Part shown: piece by piece, positions 54,277-63,341 of the stretch
Layout of the letters: each line of letters starts with the position of its first letter
Numbering within the stretch: the first letter of the stretch is position 1
Origin: Brevibacillus formosus
Lineage (GTDB): Bacteria; Bacillota; Bacilli; Brevibacillales; Brevibacillaceae
DNA: 64,000 nt
Direction of reading: 5' to 3'
Assembly: GCF_003013405.1 (NCBI RefSeq)
Contig: NZ_PXZL01000007.1
Span: 310,001-374,000, forward strand
The notes under the pieces: model-generated
The model's input: the letters and a program-made list of their open reading frames with translations, nothing else
Databases searched by the model: none
What the model was told of the DNA's origin: nothing
Translations under genes and position numbers: made by a program

Positions 54277-55467
54277 GTGAATATACGATTAAAACCACTA
54301 CAAGCCCTGTACTTCACTCAATTTTTATCGGCCTTTGCCGACAACATGATTTTGTTTGTCATCGCGAATCTGCTGCGGGAGAACGGTTTTTCTCCCGCGA
54401 TGCTCGCACTCGTATCGATTTCATTCTTTCTCCCTTATGTTTTTCTCGCTCCACTGGTTGGGCCCTTTGCCGACAAGCACGCCAAGTCAATCGTACTGGT
54501 GATCGGCAACCTGATTAAAGCGCTTGGTGTCGTCTTACTGTTTTTCATTGACCAGTCGAGCATCATGATGCTGATGCTGTGTTACTTCACAGTAGGAGTC
54601 GGAGCGGTCGTGTATTCTCCAGCCAAGTACGGAATTTTGCCGGAGCTGACTCGAAATGAAGATGAACTGTTTCATGCGAATGCACGCATCGAAGCCTATA
54701 CAATCTTTGCGATTCTGACAGGAATCGGTGGTGGTGGAGCCATCGCGAACATGACAGCGCCGCTTATCTCGTCAGGAATTTGTCTGCTGATCTATCTGCT
54801 GTCGCTGGGTATGACTTTCTTCATTCCGCGCATGAGAGGAAATGCATCGATTCGCTACGGGGCAGAAGCACGACGCTTTTTCATCGACTTCCAGCACCTG
54901 ATGAATCGTCCGGAAACGAGCTTTGCCCTGATTGGAACCGGGGCATTCTGGATGTCCTCTGCTGTTCTGCGTGTGGCCGTTCTCGCCTGGATTCCCCTGG
55001 CGCTAGGGATTAACCCGGAGAGCTTTTCTGTATCGCTGATTCTCGCAACGACATCCATCGGAATTATTGCCGGAGCTTTTCTCGCTCCGAAGCTCATTCC
55101 CTTGTCTCATTTCACTCGATCGCTGACATATGGATTCGGAATGTTTCTTATCATCGTGCTATTTCCTTGGGTGAACGTCACTTTTATTGCCATCTGTTTA
55201 CTGCTTCTCGTCGGATTCATGGGCGGGGTTTTCATTATCCCGATGAATACCGTCTTGCAGGACGAAGGTAAGCGGATGGTTGGTTCCGGGAAAACGATTG
55301 CGATTCAGAATTTCATCGAGAATCTGCTGATGGCAGTAGGCTCTGGCATTTACTACTTGATTACCTATATCGGCATCTCCATCTCCGGTGCGATTGTTGG
55401 TCAAGGGCTGCTGCTGCTCGGGTTCCTGTTGTACTTGGTGAAGTATCGCAGAAGAATCGTTCGTTGA
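54277..55467 (+). CDS. lplT: LplT-like MFS lysophospholipid transporter
   Basis: A 396-residue major-facilitator protein with about 12 membrane helices. LYFTQFLSAFADNMILFVIANLL is the conserved first helix of LplT/MFS flippases, and VGVGAVVYSPAKYGILPELTRNEDELFHANARIE is a strong LplT-type signature. It would bring lysophospholipid to the Aas acyltransferase. GTG 54277 begins one base after the aas stop with GGAGG 8 bases upstream, so the two are tightly coupled. In enterobacteria the order is lplT then aas; here it is reversed. Confidence 0.88.
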   Translation: MNIRLKPLQALYFTQFLSAFADNMILFVIANLLRENGFSPAMLALVSISFFLPYVFLAPLVGPFADKHAKSIVLVIGNLIKALGVVLLFFIDQSSIMMLMLCYFTVGVGAVVYSPAKYGILPELTRNEDELFHANARIEAYTIFAILTGIGGGGAIANMTAPLISSGICLLIYLLSLGMTFFIPRMRGNASIRYGAEARRFFIDFQHLMNRPETSFALIGTGAFWMSSAVLRVAVLAWIPLALGINPESFSVSLILATTSIGIIAGAFLAPKLIPLSHFTRSLTYGFGMFLIIVLFPWVNVTFIAICLLLLVGFMGGVFIIPMNTVLQDEGKRMVGSGKTIAIQNFIENLLMAVGSGIYYLITYIGISISGAIVGQGLLLLGFLLYLVKYRRRIVR

Positions 55468-55483
55468 CAGGTTTTCGTCACAG

Positions 55484-55516
55484 AAAAAGCCGTGACTACT
55501 AGCGTCACGGCTTTCT
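55484..55516. terminator. Bidirectional terminator after lplT
   Basis: AAAGCCGTGAC and GTCACGGCTTT with a 6-base loop; serves the convergent lplT and 5'-nucleotidase genes. Confidence 0.88.
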
Positions 55517-55530
55517 TGCGTTCATCTCTG

Positions 55531-57519
55531 TTATTTCTTTTGCTGCGTATTGGTTGTCGGTGTACCCGATTTCTCCGCAGCCTTTCTCGCTTCGTTCAGT
55601 TGATGATAAAATTCGCCTTTGGTTTTGACGGTCGAAAACTTCGCTGCATCGATTTTTGCTTTTGCAGACAGCTCGGTGATTTCTTCTTTGGTTACCGCGT
55701 CCTTGATGTTGATGGAAGCGATATTGGTGTATTTGCCATCTGCCGTTTTTGGAACGCTCAGAATGCCTGTATTGATCAGCTCTACTACGTCCTTGCGTTC
55801 AGGTGCTGTGGTGTCCACACCAGTAATCTTCCAGTTGTTTTGTACCTTTGGCTCGTAAACGCCTTTTTTCACTTCTTTCAGGTATGCAATAGCACGATTA
55901 CGGATCGTTCCACCCGTTTCACCAAACGCACTGTTGTCTTTGGAAGACCACAGTTGTTCGAACTTGCGTCCTTCCAACGCGCCACCTTTTGCCTGCAAAG
56001 CTTCCATCCGGTATGAGTTCATTCCGAGCGTCAAGGTATCTTCAGCCTTGATCGGTGTCTCATCGAGCTTGCGCAGGTTCGTGATGCGACTGCCGTACGG
56101 CTTGGTCAGGTCGATTTCGTATTTCACGCCACCGAAGAAATCGTTGGTGCTGTATTTGGAAGCGCGGCGTTTTGGATCAAAGCTTACGGTCACGTCACCA
56201 GGGCGCGTGGAATTGAAGTAACCCACAGCCCATTCCATATAGTCCTTCAAGTCTTTTCCAGTTACTTTGTATACAGTAATCTCGCCACCCGCGTATTGGT
56301 AGTTGTAGGCGATATCCTTTTTCTTGATCGGACCGACATCCAGCTTGGCTTTGTCGTTGTCGATCTGGTGAGCAACCACGTCTGCTTTGCTATAGTAGAG
56401 CATCACTTCATGGAAAAAGTCAGACAGTGGCGTCTCCTGAATTTGGACCGTCGGGATGCCCTCGATCTCGTTTTTCGCCACCAGGTTCATGCCTTTTAGC
56501 TCTGCTACGACGATGTTGGCATCTGCACGCGCGAACTCATGGAAAGGCTTGAGCTTGGTCTCCAGCGCTGCATCGGATACCGCTGGTGTGCCATCTGCGC
56601 CTTTTACAGGGACCGCAGTCGCTTCCTTGTCAGTCAGCACGAGCTTGCCGTCTTTCTTCTCGAAAGTCAGGTCAATACGAGAGAGATGTGTACCGTATTT
56701 GTCCGGCTCTGTAATCAGGACACCGTTGATCTCTTCTTTTTTCACAAGCTTGTGCATGTGCCCGGCAAAAATCGCAGTCAGTTCTGGAACAGCGTTCGCG
56801 ATATCTGCTACGCCCGTACCCGGAATACCATTTTCATTCTCGATGCCCATGTGCATGAGACCGATCATGACGTCTACTTTGCCTTCCAGCTCTTTTACGG
56901 CTTTCTTGGTTTCTTCTACCGGATTTTTGATGACGAGTCCATCCAGATGATCGGTTCCTTTTTCGAAATCGGTAATCATCGGTGTGTTCATCCCAATGAC
57001 GCCGATTTTTACACCGCCACGCTCAATGATCGTGTACGCAGGCAAGAAACGCTCGCCATTTTCCTTGTAAATGTTCCCTGCCAGAACAGCGCCTTTATAT
57101 TGGCTGCTGACCTTGTCCAATACATCGAGTCCAAAATTAAATTCATGATTGCCAAAAGCCCATGCGTCATAGTTCATTTCGTTCATCGCGACCATGACGG
57201 GAGACTGCGGTTGGTCGTTGAACAGCTCTGCCGAGTTGTCTTGGATGGAATCGCCTGCATCCAGCAACACGGTGTTCGGATTTTCTTTGCGAATTTCTTT
57301 AATCATCGTGAACAACTGCGTCATGCTGCCATTAGGATTCGGGCCATCCAAAGCATAATCCCACGGCATGAATCGTCCGTGAATGTCAGACGTACCCAGC
57401 AGCGTAATCTTGGTAGGTGTTTCTGCGGCCTTTACTGGTGCGGCGATCCCCATTATCGCACTGCCTAGCACCATGGATGTAAGTGCAACACTTAATAAGC
57501 CCTTCGCTAGTTTTTTCAT
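55531..57519 (-). CDS. Secreted bifunctional UDP-sugar hydrolase/5'-nucleotidase
   Basis: A 662-residue exported enzyme. A signal peptide (MKKLAKGLLSVALTSMVLGSA...VKAAE, cut near residue 31) is followed by a calcineurin-like metallophosphatase domain with LLGTSDIHGRF, LDAGDSIQDN, AFGNHEFNFG and IFAGHMHK, all metal ligands, and a C-terminal 5'-nucleotidase domain (about 330-560) with ITVYKVTGKDLKDYMEW. It hydrolyses nucleotides outside the cell to salvage phosphate and nucleosides. There is no LPXTG anchor; the end is a polar tail. GAGGGG precedes ATG 57519. Monocistronic. Confidence 0.94.
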   Translation of the reverse strand: MKKLAKGLLSVALTSMVLGSAIMGIAAPVKAAETPTKITLLGTSDIHGRFMPWDYALDGPNPNGSMTQLFTMIKEIRKENPNTVLLDAGDSIQDNSAELFNDQPQSPVMVAMNEMNYDAWAFGNHEFNFGLDVLDKVSSQYKGAVLAGNIYKENGERFLPAYTIIERGGVKIGVIGMNTPMITDFEKGTDHLDGLVIKNPVEETKKAVKELEGKVDVMIGLMHMGIENENGIPGTGVADIANAVPELTAIFAGHMHKLVKKEEINGVLITEPDKYGTHLSRIDLTFEKKDGKLVLTDKEATAVPVKGADGTPAVSDAALETKLKPFHEFARADANIVVAELKGMNLVAKNEIEGIPTVQIQETPLSDFFHEVMLYYSKADVVAHQIDNDKAKLDVGPIKKKDIAYNYQYAGGEITVYKVTGKDLKDYMEWAVGYFNSTRPGDVTVSFDPKRRASKYSTNDFFGGVKYEIDLTKPYGSRITNLRKLDETPIKAEDTLTLGMNSYRMEALQAKGGALEGRKFEQLWSSKDNSAFGETGGTIRNRAIAYLKEVKKGVYEPKVQNNWKITGVDTTAPERKDVVELINTGILSVPKTADGKYTNIASINIKDAVTKEEITELSAKAKIDAAKFSTVKTKGEFYHQLNEARKAAEKSGTPTTNTQQKK

Positions 57520-57650
57520 GTTTTCCCCTCTGTCTCTCTTAATCTGTCAATGCCCCTCGATGGTCTTGCTCTAATTGTCCTCCTGTTCTATTTTGTATGA
57601 AAATTCTGGGTGCTATTTAACTATAGCAGGCATATGAAAGGAAAAATAGC

Positions 57651-57681
57651 AAAAAAAGCCGTGACGTACATGTCACGACTT
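57651..57681 (-). terminator. Terminator of recQ, overlapping the stop codon
   Basis: AAGTCGTGAC and GTCACGGCTT pair around a 6-base loop, followed by a run of T on the minus strand; the recQ stop lies within the hairpin. Confidence 0.82.
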
Positions 57682-59448
57682 GATCGCTGCATAGTTCTGC
57701 AAACACTCCAGAAAGAGTTCTCCGTACTTCTCAAATTTCGCCTCGCCTACTCCTTTGATCTTGAGCATGGCTTGTTTGTCAGTCGGGCAAACACTGCTCA
57801 TTTCCTTCAAGGTACTGTCTGGGAAAATCACGTACGGCGGTACTTTTTGTCGCGTCGAGATTTCCTTGCGCAACGCGCGCAGGTGCTCGAACAACTCGTC
57901 ATCCTCTGTCAGCTGCACAGGGCGAATCGAGATTTTTTGCACGACGCGCTCTTCACCCCGCAGAACAGGCAATGCCCGCTCTCCCAGCTTTACGATTGGA
58001 TATTGGCTCTCGGTTACTTGCAAATACCCTTCGGCAATGAGGAGCTGGATCAGGTCTGCGATCTCTTTTTCCTTGTATTCCTTCATCAATCCGTACGTAG
58101 GCAACTGATCGAAGGAAAACTGGGTGACCTTTTTATTCTTGGAGCCTTTCAGCACCTGCGCGACGAGTGCGGCACCAAACCGCTCTCTCATACGTTTGAC
58201 GCAGGAGAAAATCTTCTGTGCTTCGAGCGTAATATCGGACAGCTCGGTTTCATCGGTGCAATTCCCGCAGCGTCCGCACGCGACAGCATCTGTTTCGCCG
58301 AAGTATTGCACGATGTTTTGCTGCAAGCAGCGCGGCGTCCGGCAATAGTCGATCATCGCGTACAGCTTTTTGTACTCCAGCTCCTTGCGCTCGTCCAGCA
58401 GTTGATTCTGCTCGATGAAAAACGTTTGCGTCTGGATATCCTGGGGCTGAAACAGTAGAATACACTCACTTGGCTCTCCATCGCGTCCCGCACGGCCTGC
58501 TTCCTGGTAATACGCCTCCAGGTTTTTCGGCATGTTGTAATGAATGACGTAGCGCACATTAGACTTGTCGATGCCCATGCCAAATGCGTTGGTCGCGATC
58601 ATCGTCCGGACATCATCGTACAGGAATGCTTCCTGGTTGGCCGCACGCTCCTCTTCCGTCAGTCCCGCATGGTATTTGGTCACAGCAAAGCCACGCTTGT
58701 CCAAATCTGCATGCAAGGCGTCCACGTCTTTTCTCGTTGCCGCATAAATAATACCCGCCTGTTGCTTATTCGCCCGCAAGTACGCCTGGATGAATTCCCG
58801 ACGGTTCTCCCCCTTGCGTACAGACAAGATGAGATTATCTCTGCCAAATCCTGTGATAAAAAGCCGCTCGTTCTTTAATTCCAGCTGTCGCTTGATGTCC
58901 TCGGTTACCTCCGGTGTCGCTGTCGCAGTCAAGGCAGCGACGATCGGGCGCTGTGGCAAGGATTGAAGAAAACGGGCAATTGCCAAATAGCTCGGACGGA
59001 AATCATGCCCCCACTGCGAGACGCAATGCGCTTCGTCCACTGCCACAAACGAGATCGGAACATCCTGAATCAGGTTTTGGAATGTTTCGGATTCCAAACG
59101 CTCTGGGGCGATATACAGCAGCTTGTACTCTCCCCGCGCTGCCATGCGGAGTCGATCGCGAACCTCGCTATAATCCAGTGAGCTGTTAATTTGGGTGGCG
59201 GGAATGCCCATGCTGACCAGTACGTCGACCTGATCCTTCATCAGTGAGATGAGTGGAGAGATCACGATGGTTACGCCGTCCTGGAGCATCGCTGGTACTT
59301 GATAACAGATGGATTTCCCACCGCCGGTTGGCATGATGCCTACGGTGTCATGTCCAGCTAACAGGCTCGTGATGATTTTCTTCTGGCCTTCTCGAAATGA
59401 TTCGTAGCCAAAGTACTTTCGTAAAATCTCTTGCGCTTTATCTAACAA
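57673..59448 (-). CDS. recQ: ATP-dependent DNA helicase RecQ
   Basis: A 591-residue RecQ, the usual bacterial length. Domains: helicase core ([64 protein letters not shown]), RecQ zinc domain with CRTPRCLQQ and CGRCGNC, winged helix, and HRDC (about 510-585, [29 protein letters not shown]). It unwinds forked and recombination DNA. TTG start at 59448 with AAGGTG upstream. It is monocistronic. Confidence 0.96.
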   Translation of the reverse strand: MLDKAQEILRKYFGYESFREGQKKIITSLLAGHDTVGIMPTGGGKSICYQVPAMLQDGVTIVISPLISLMKDQVDVLVSMGIPATQINSSLDYSEVRDRLRMAARGEYKLLYIAPERLESETFQNLIQDVPISFVAVDEAHCVSQWGHDFRPSYLAIARFLQSLPQRPIVAALTATATPEVTEDIKRQLELKNERLFITGFGRDNLILSVRKGENRREFIQAYLRANKQQAGIIYAATRKDVDALHADLDKRGFAVTKYHAGLTEEERAANQEAFLYDDVRTMIATNAFGMGIDKSNVRYVIHYNMPKNLEAYYQEAGRAGRDGEPSECILLFQPQDIQTQTFFIEQNQLLDERKELEYKKLYAMIDYCRTPRCLQQNIVQYFGETDAVACGRCGNCTDETELSDITLEAQKIFSCVKRMRERFGAALVAQVLKGSKNKKVTQFSFDQLPTYGLMKEYKEKEIADLIQLLIAEGYLQVTESQYPIVKLGERALPVLRGEERVVQKISIRPVQLTEDDELFEHLRALRKEISTRQKVPPYVIFPDSTLKEMSSVCPTDKQAMLKIKGVGEAKFEKYGELFLECLQNYAAIKS

Positions 59449-59559
59449 AGAGAATCACCTTCTCTTTCGACGGATTTTCAATGGGTTTCTACTAGTGTAA
59501 ACATAGGGATTGGGACAAAACAAGGGGGACTTCTTTGGTTGGGTCAACATGGTGGAGGG

Positions 59560-59767
59560 GAAGAAAAAGCACAGTTCTCTTCGACTCTGACACGCCCGCA
59601 AGGGGGATTCACTGTCCGTCTACACTTCCAAAAGGGGACCGTCGAGCCAAAGCCACCCTACGGGCGGACGTTTCTCAAGGAAGAAGTGTTCGACAAGCGT
59701 GGTCCCCTTTTGGAAGTTCCGACTCGGTAGGCGTTGTCAAGGTCTGCGAGCCCTGTGCTTTTTCTTC
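59560..59767. repeat. Long foldback element with nested perfect arms
   Basis: Between recQ and vanZ the strand can fold on itself over 208 bases. Outer arms GAAGAAAAAGCACAG (59560-59574) and its exact complement (59753-59767) are 15 bp; middle arms TGACACGCC (59588-59596) pair with 59730-59739 with one bulge; inner arms ACTTCCAAAAGGGGACC (59624-59640) and 59701-59717 are a perfect 17 bp. No credible gene lies inside. It could be a structured RNA or a small non-autonomous mobile element; no target duplication was recognised. Confidence 0.85.
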
Positions 59768-59804
59768 TCGCCAGCTTTGTTGGTTGATCGACACCTTTTT
59801 TACT

Positions 59805-59831
59805 GAAAAATAAAAAGCACCATGTGGGTGC
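59805..59831 (-). terminator. Terminator after vanZ
   Basis: GCACC/GGTGC stem with a short loop and a T-rich tail on the minus strand, 13 bases after the vanZ stop. Confidence 0.8.
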
Positions 59832-59843
59832 CTAATAAGTGGT

Positions 59844-60389
59844 CTATGAAGTTACCGAATAGATGAATCGTTTTTTCTGTAGAAGCCAAATGAACAAGTA
59901 CACGATATACCCGATTATCCCGCCCGCTGTATTCAGGAGCAAATCATCGACATCGAATGTTCCAACGTTCATTACGAGTTGTGTCAGTTCCACACCGAGG
60001 CTTAGCATTAGGGATAGCAGGATGACTCTGAACAGGGAGCCGGCTTTTTTTGGGAACAATAGCGGCAGCAGGAAGCCTAATGGCATGAAGGCGATCACGT
60101 TGCCTACGAAGTTCACTGCACTGTGCCAGCTTTGGTTATTTCGAATCGCTTTGATATAGTTCTCGATTTCATGAAAGGGCACCAAATTGCTCCGGTAGCG
60201 CAACCGCTCCACAATTACAGACGGATCGCTCCAAATGAGTTTACACTGATCCAATAGCAAGCTGCTATCCAAACTGCCGAATTTGAGCAGCAGTACCTTC
60301 ACTACGAGAAACAAATAAAGGGCAAACACTGCATAACCTGCAAGAATAAGCAGTTCTGTCGGTCTCTCCACTTTTTGCACGTTATCCAT
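59844..60389 (-). CDS. VanZ-family membrane protein
   Basis: A 181-residue protein of the VanZ family with four to five membrane helices. Conserved features are a first helix after the polar N-terminus, NFVGNVIAFMPLGFLLPLLFP and VELTQLVMNVGTFDVDDLLLNTAGGIIGYIV. VanZ gives low-level teicoplanin resistance in the vanA cluster; most chromosomal homologues have no proven role. ATG 60389 has GAGGG 7 bases upstream. It lies downstream of a two-component system in the same direction, with a 168-bp gap that may hold its own promoter. Confidence 0.9.
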   Translation of the reverse strand: MDNVQKVERPTELLILAGYAVFALYLFLVVKVLLLKFGSLDSSLLLDQCKLIWSDPSVIVERLRYRSNLVPFHEIENYIKAIRNNQSWHSAVNFVGNVIAFMPLGFLLPLLFPKKAGSLFRVILLSLMLSLGVELTQLVMNVGTFDVDDLLLNTAGGIIGYIVYLFIWLLQKKRFIYSVTS

Positions 60390-60557
60390 TGTCAAACCCT
60401 CTCTCCATCAGTTTTTTGTCTCTGTAAAACGATTGGCATCTTCTTCAGCGTCCATCACGACGGAAATGAGCCGCTTGTCATAACCTTCATGCAGTCAGGA
60501 TAGACTTTTCGATTAAAATTAACGGAAACGAAAGGTAAAGAAAAAGTAAAGCTTTTC

Positions 60558-61667
60558 TCAAATGCTTGAGATTGTACGTGGTAGCCAAACGGTAAAGGTT
60601 GTCCATTCGTTTGTGCTTTCGACGGAAATGCTGCCTTGGTGTAGATCGATGATGCTTTTGGCGATAGCGAGACCAAGACCTGATCCTCCTGTTTCCTTCG
60701 AACGTGAGCCCTCCACCCGAAAAAAGCGTTCAAACAGGCTCGGCACATATTCAGCCGGGATCGGCGCTCCGTTATTGGCAACGGAAATTGCGATACCTTC
60801 TCCTTGCCAAAAGACGCGAATGATGATTTCCGTACCATCGCGTCCGTATTTCACAGCGTTGGAAATAAGGTTTTCCAGAACGCGAACGAGCTTGTCAGTA
60901 TCTCCTGCCATTTCGATTTTTTGATCGGGCGTATCTACGGTTAAACGCAGCCCTGCCTCATTCGCCACGAGTCGAAAGCCGACCGATACTTGCTCAACCA
61001 GCTCTACCAGGTCAAACTGCGTTCGCTTCAAATACGCCCCGCGATTGCGGACCTTCGTGTACTCAAATAGATCATTGACGAGCACGTTCATCTGTTTGGC
61101 CTTCTCATAGGCGATATGGGCGTAGTGCTTGAACTTCTCCTCGTCGGTGTGTTTGTTCTGCTCAATCAGCCCAAGGTAGCCAATGATAGAGGTCAACGGC
61201 GTTCGCAGATCGTGGGAAACGTTGGTGATCAGCTCATCCTTCGATTGCTCCAGCCGCCGCTCCTCCTCCATCGCATCCAAGGCGCTTTTGACCAGAGCAT
61301 GGATGCTATCGACGACTTGGCCCAAGCTGCCGTTCGGACGAATGGAAATCTGGTGATGATAGTTGCCTTTTGCAATGAAATGCAGCTCGTTTATGATTTG
61401 CTCCATCTGCTTTTGTTCCAGGTACTTGCGGATACGAACGACCGACCACGCCGCAAACATGCCGGTTGCCAACAAAATAATTGGGATTTTAAAGGAGTTG
61501 ATATCGAAATTGACCCGCAACTTCCAGATGAACTCTCTGATTTCCGGAATGGTGTACAAATAGTTGTTGGCAAAAAAATCAGCCATTTGAAAAACAGCGT
61601 AGATGATCATAAGGCCAAGCAGCAAATCGAAAAGGATGCGGATAAAATCCTTGGCTCTAAGCTTCAA
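60558..61667 (-). CDS. Sensor histidine kinase, VanS-like arrangement
   Basis: A 369-residue kinase with two membrane helices (about 10-33 and 60-76) around a short extracellular loop, HAMP (about 80-130), HisKA with LITNVSHDLRTPLTSIIGYLGLIEQ (His near 151) and an ATPase with NLISNAVKYG, VANNGAPIP and GSGLGLAIAKSIIDLHQG. Its small external loop and neighbour regulator are like VanS/VanR. ATG 61667 overlaps the regulator's stop by 11 bases. The ligand is unknown. Confidence 0.93.
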   Translation of the reverse strand: MKLRAKDFIRILFDLLLGLMIIYAVFQMADFFANNYLYTIPEIREFIWKLRVNFDINSFKIPIILLATGMFAAWSVVRIRKYLEQKQMEQIINELHFIAKGNYHHQISIRPNGSLGQVVDSIHALVKSALDAMEEERRLEQSKDELITNVSHDLRTPLTSIIGYLGLIEQNKHTDEEKFKHYAHIAYEKAKQMNVLVNDLFEYTKVRNRGAYLKRTQFDLVELVEQVSVGFRLVANEAGLRLTVDTPDQKIEMAGDTDKLVRVLENLISNAVKYGRDGTEIIIRVFWQGEGIAISVANNGAPIPAEYVPSLFERFFRVEGSRSKETGGSGLGLAIAKSIIDLHQGSISVESTNEWTTFTVWLPRTISSI

Positions 61668-62340
61668 TTTTATAGCCGACCCCCCAGACCGTCTGTATCA
61701 CCTTCTCGCCATTGGTCGCCTTCTCCAGTTTTTCCCGCAGGTTGCTGATGTGAACCATTACCGTCTTGTAGGAAACGAAATTCTCCATTTTCCAGCAGCG
61801 GTCAAAAATTTCCTCCGAGCTGAATACCCGATTCGGATGACTTGCCAGAAGATGCAGGACGGAAAATTCCAATGCAGTCAGCTTGATCGGGGTGCCTTCT
61901 TTTGTCTGAACGAAGTGACTTTGCTTGTCAATAATCAATGGTCCCGCCTCAATCACATGATCCTGTTTGCTTGCTTGCGTGTAGTTCGCCCGTCGCAGGA
62001 GAGACTTGACCCGCGCAATCACTTCCAGTGGATTAAACGGCTTCGCGACATAATCGTCTGCACCCGTCATCAAGCCCAGGATTTTGTCCATATCATTCGT
62101 TTTGGCACTCGCCATCAGGATAGGAATGGTCGAGTTTTTTCGTATTCGCTTGGTTACTTCCAGCCCATCCAGATTGGGCATCATGACATCCAGAATGACG
62201 AGATCGATGGACTTCTGCTCCAGCTTCTCCATCGCTTCCAAACCGTCAAAAGCCTTTTCAATCTCATACCCTTCGTTGCTCAAATATATCGCCATCAGCT
62301 CTACAATCTCTTTGTCGTCATCTACAATCAAAATCCTCAC
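61657..62340 (-). CDS. OmpR-family response regulator, VanR-like
   Basis: A 227-residue regulator with receiver (ILIVDDDKEIVEL, phospho-acceptor in VILDVMMPNLDG, GADDYVAKPFNPLEVIARVKSLLRR) and winged HTH ending in VIQTVWGVGYKIEA. The receiver is VanR-like. GTG 62340 was chosen because GGAGG lies 9 bases upstream; the longer frame to 62463 runs into the divergent promoter region. It heads the operon with the kinase and probably acts on the vanZ-like gene downstream or on itself. Confidence 0.92.
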   Translation of the reverse strand: MRILIVDDDKEIVELMAIYLSNEGYEIEKAFDGLEAMEKLEQKSIDLVILDVMMPNLDGLEVTKRIRKNSTIPILMASAKTNDMDKILGLMTGADDYVAKPFNPLEVIARVKSLLRRANYTQASKQDHVIEAGPLIIDKQSHFVQTKEGTPIKLTALEFSVLHLLASHPNRVFSSEEIFDRCWKMENFVSYKTVMVHISNLREKLEKATNGEKVIQTVWGVGYKIEA

Positions 62341-62511
62341 GGACAAACACCTCCGAACTTGTGCATGGTAGATATAGATAGGATCACTATAACAAGAATT
62401 GTTAAAGAAAAGGTAAAGCAAGTAAGACCAACCGAGCAAATGAGAGAGCAATATTTCAAACATCCCGTTGTGTTATAACTAACTTGAATTTCAATCAAGG
62501 GAGATGAAACC

Positions 62512-63279
62512 ATGAGTAATTTGAAAGGGAAAATTGCATTGGTAACCGGAGCAAGCCGTGGGATTGGCCGTGGCATCGCATTACGTCTGGCGCAGGATGG
62601 CGCATTGGTCGTTGTGCACTATGGAAGAAGACAGGAAGAAGCGGAAGCAGTCGTACGTGCGATTGAACGAGCTGGAGGCCAAGCATTCGCAATCGGTACG
62701 GACTTGCGGACTCTTGACGGCATTCGTGATTTCTATGCGACATTGGACGAAGCATTGCAGAAACGTACAGGAGATCATCATTTTGACATTCTCGTCAATA
62801 ACGCTGGGATCGGACAAATCTTAACGTTGGAAGAGGCAACCGAAGAATCGTTTGACGAGGTCATGAACATCAATGTCAAAGCACCGTTTTTTATGATCCA
62901 ACAAGCATTGCCACGCTTAAGAGAGGAAGGCCGTATCATCAATCTCTCATCCTTCGTGACTCGTGCAGCTTCCCCAAGTGTGTTCACTTACAGCATATCG
63001 AAGGGGGCTGTCAACACACTGACGCTAGCTCTGGCTAAACAACTGGGGAGTCGTCATATTACGGTAAACGCGATCCTGCCTGGCATTATTAACACCGAAA
63101 TGAATGCTGGCACTTTGCAAAATAACCCGAACGGACAGAAGTATGCCGCTGGACTTTCCACCTTCAACAGATGGGGAGAACCTGATGATGTAGCGGATAT
63201 TGCCTCCTTTCTCGCTTCCTCGGACAGCCGCTGGGTAACTGGTCAATTGATTGATGCAAGTGGCGGTTCGCATCTGTAA
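62512..63279 (+). CDS. Short-chain dehydrogenase/reductase
   Basis: A 255-residue classical SDR: TGASRGIGRGIA at residues 13-24, NNAGIGQ (about 95-101), catalytic Ser in NLSSF and Tyr-Lys in YSISKGAVN (about 162). C-terminal WVTGQLIDASGG is typical. It resembles the broad 3-oxoacyl-ACP-reductase-like group, but the substrate is unknown. AGGGAG precedes the ATG. It is monocistronic and divergent from the VanR-like gene. Confidence 0.9.
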   Translation: MSNLKGKIALVTGASRGIGRGIALRLAQDGALVVVHYGRRQEEAEAVVRAIERAGGQAFAIGTDLRTLDGIRDFYATLDEALQKRTGDHHFDILVNNAGIGQILTLEEATEESFDEVMNINVKAPFFMIQQALPRLREEGRIINLSSFVTRAASPSVFTYSISKGAVNTLTLALAKQLGSRHITVNAILPGIINTEMNAGTLQNNPNGQKYAAGLSTFNRWGEPDDVADIASFLASSDSRWVTGQLIDASGGSHL

Positions 63280-63289
63280 TGGTCCTCAA

Positions 63290-63331
63290 AAAATAACCGA
63301 TGGCCACAAATACGGGACCATCGGTTTTGTT
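63290..63331. terminator. Bidirectional terminator between SDR and fumC
   Basis: ACCGATGG/CCATCGGT with an outer A/T-rich flank on each side; serves the two convergent genes. Confidence 0.85.
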
Positions 63332-63341
63332 TATGAAGATC

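Noticed and set aside
59535-59813. Overlapping short frames in the recQ-vanZ gap
   Set aside because: They fall inside the foldback, so their openness follows from the inverted-repeat composition; no ribosome site or homology is recognisable.
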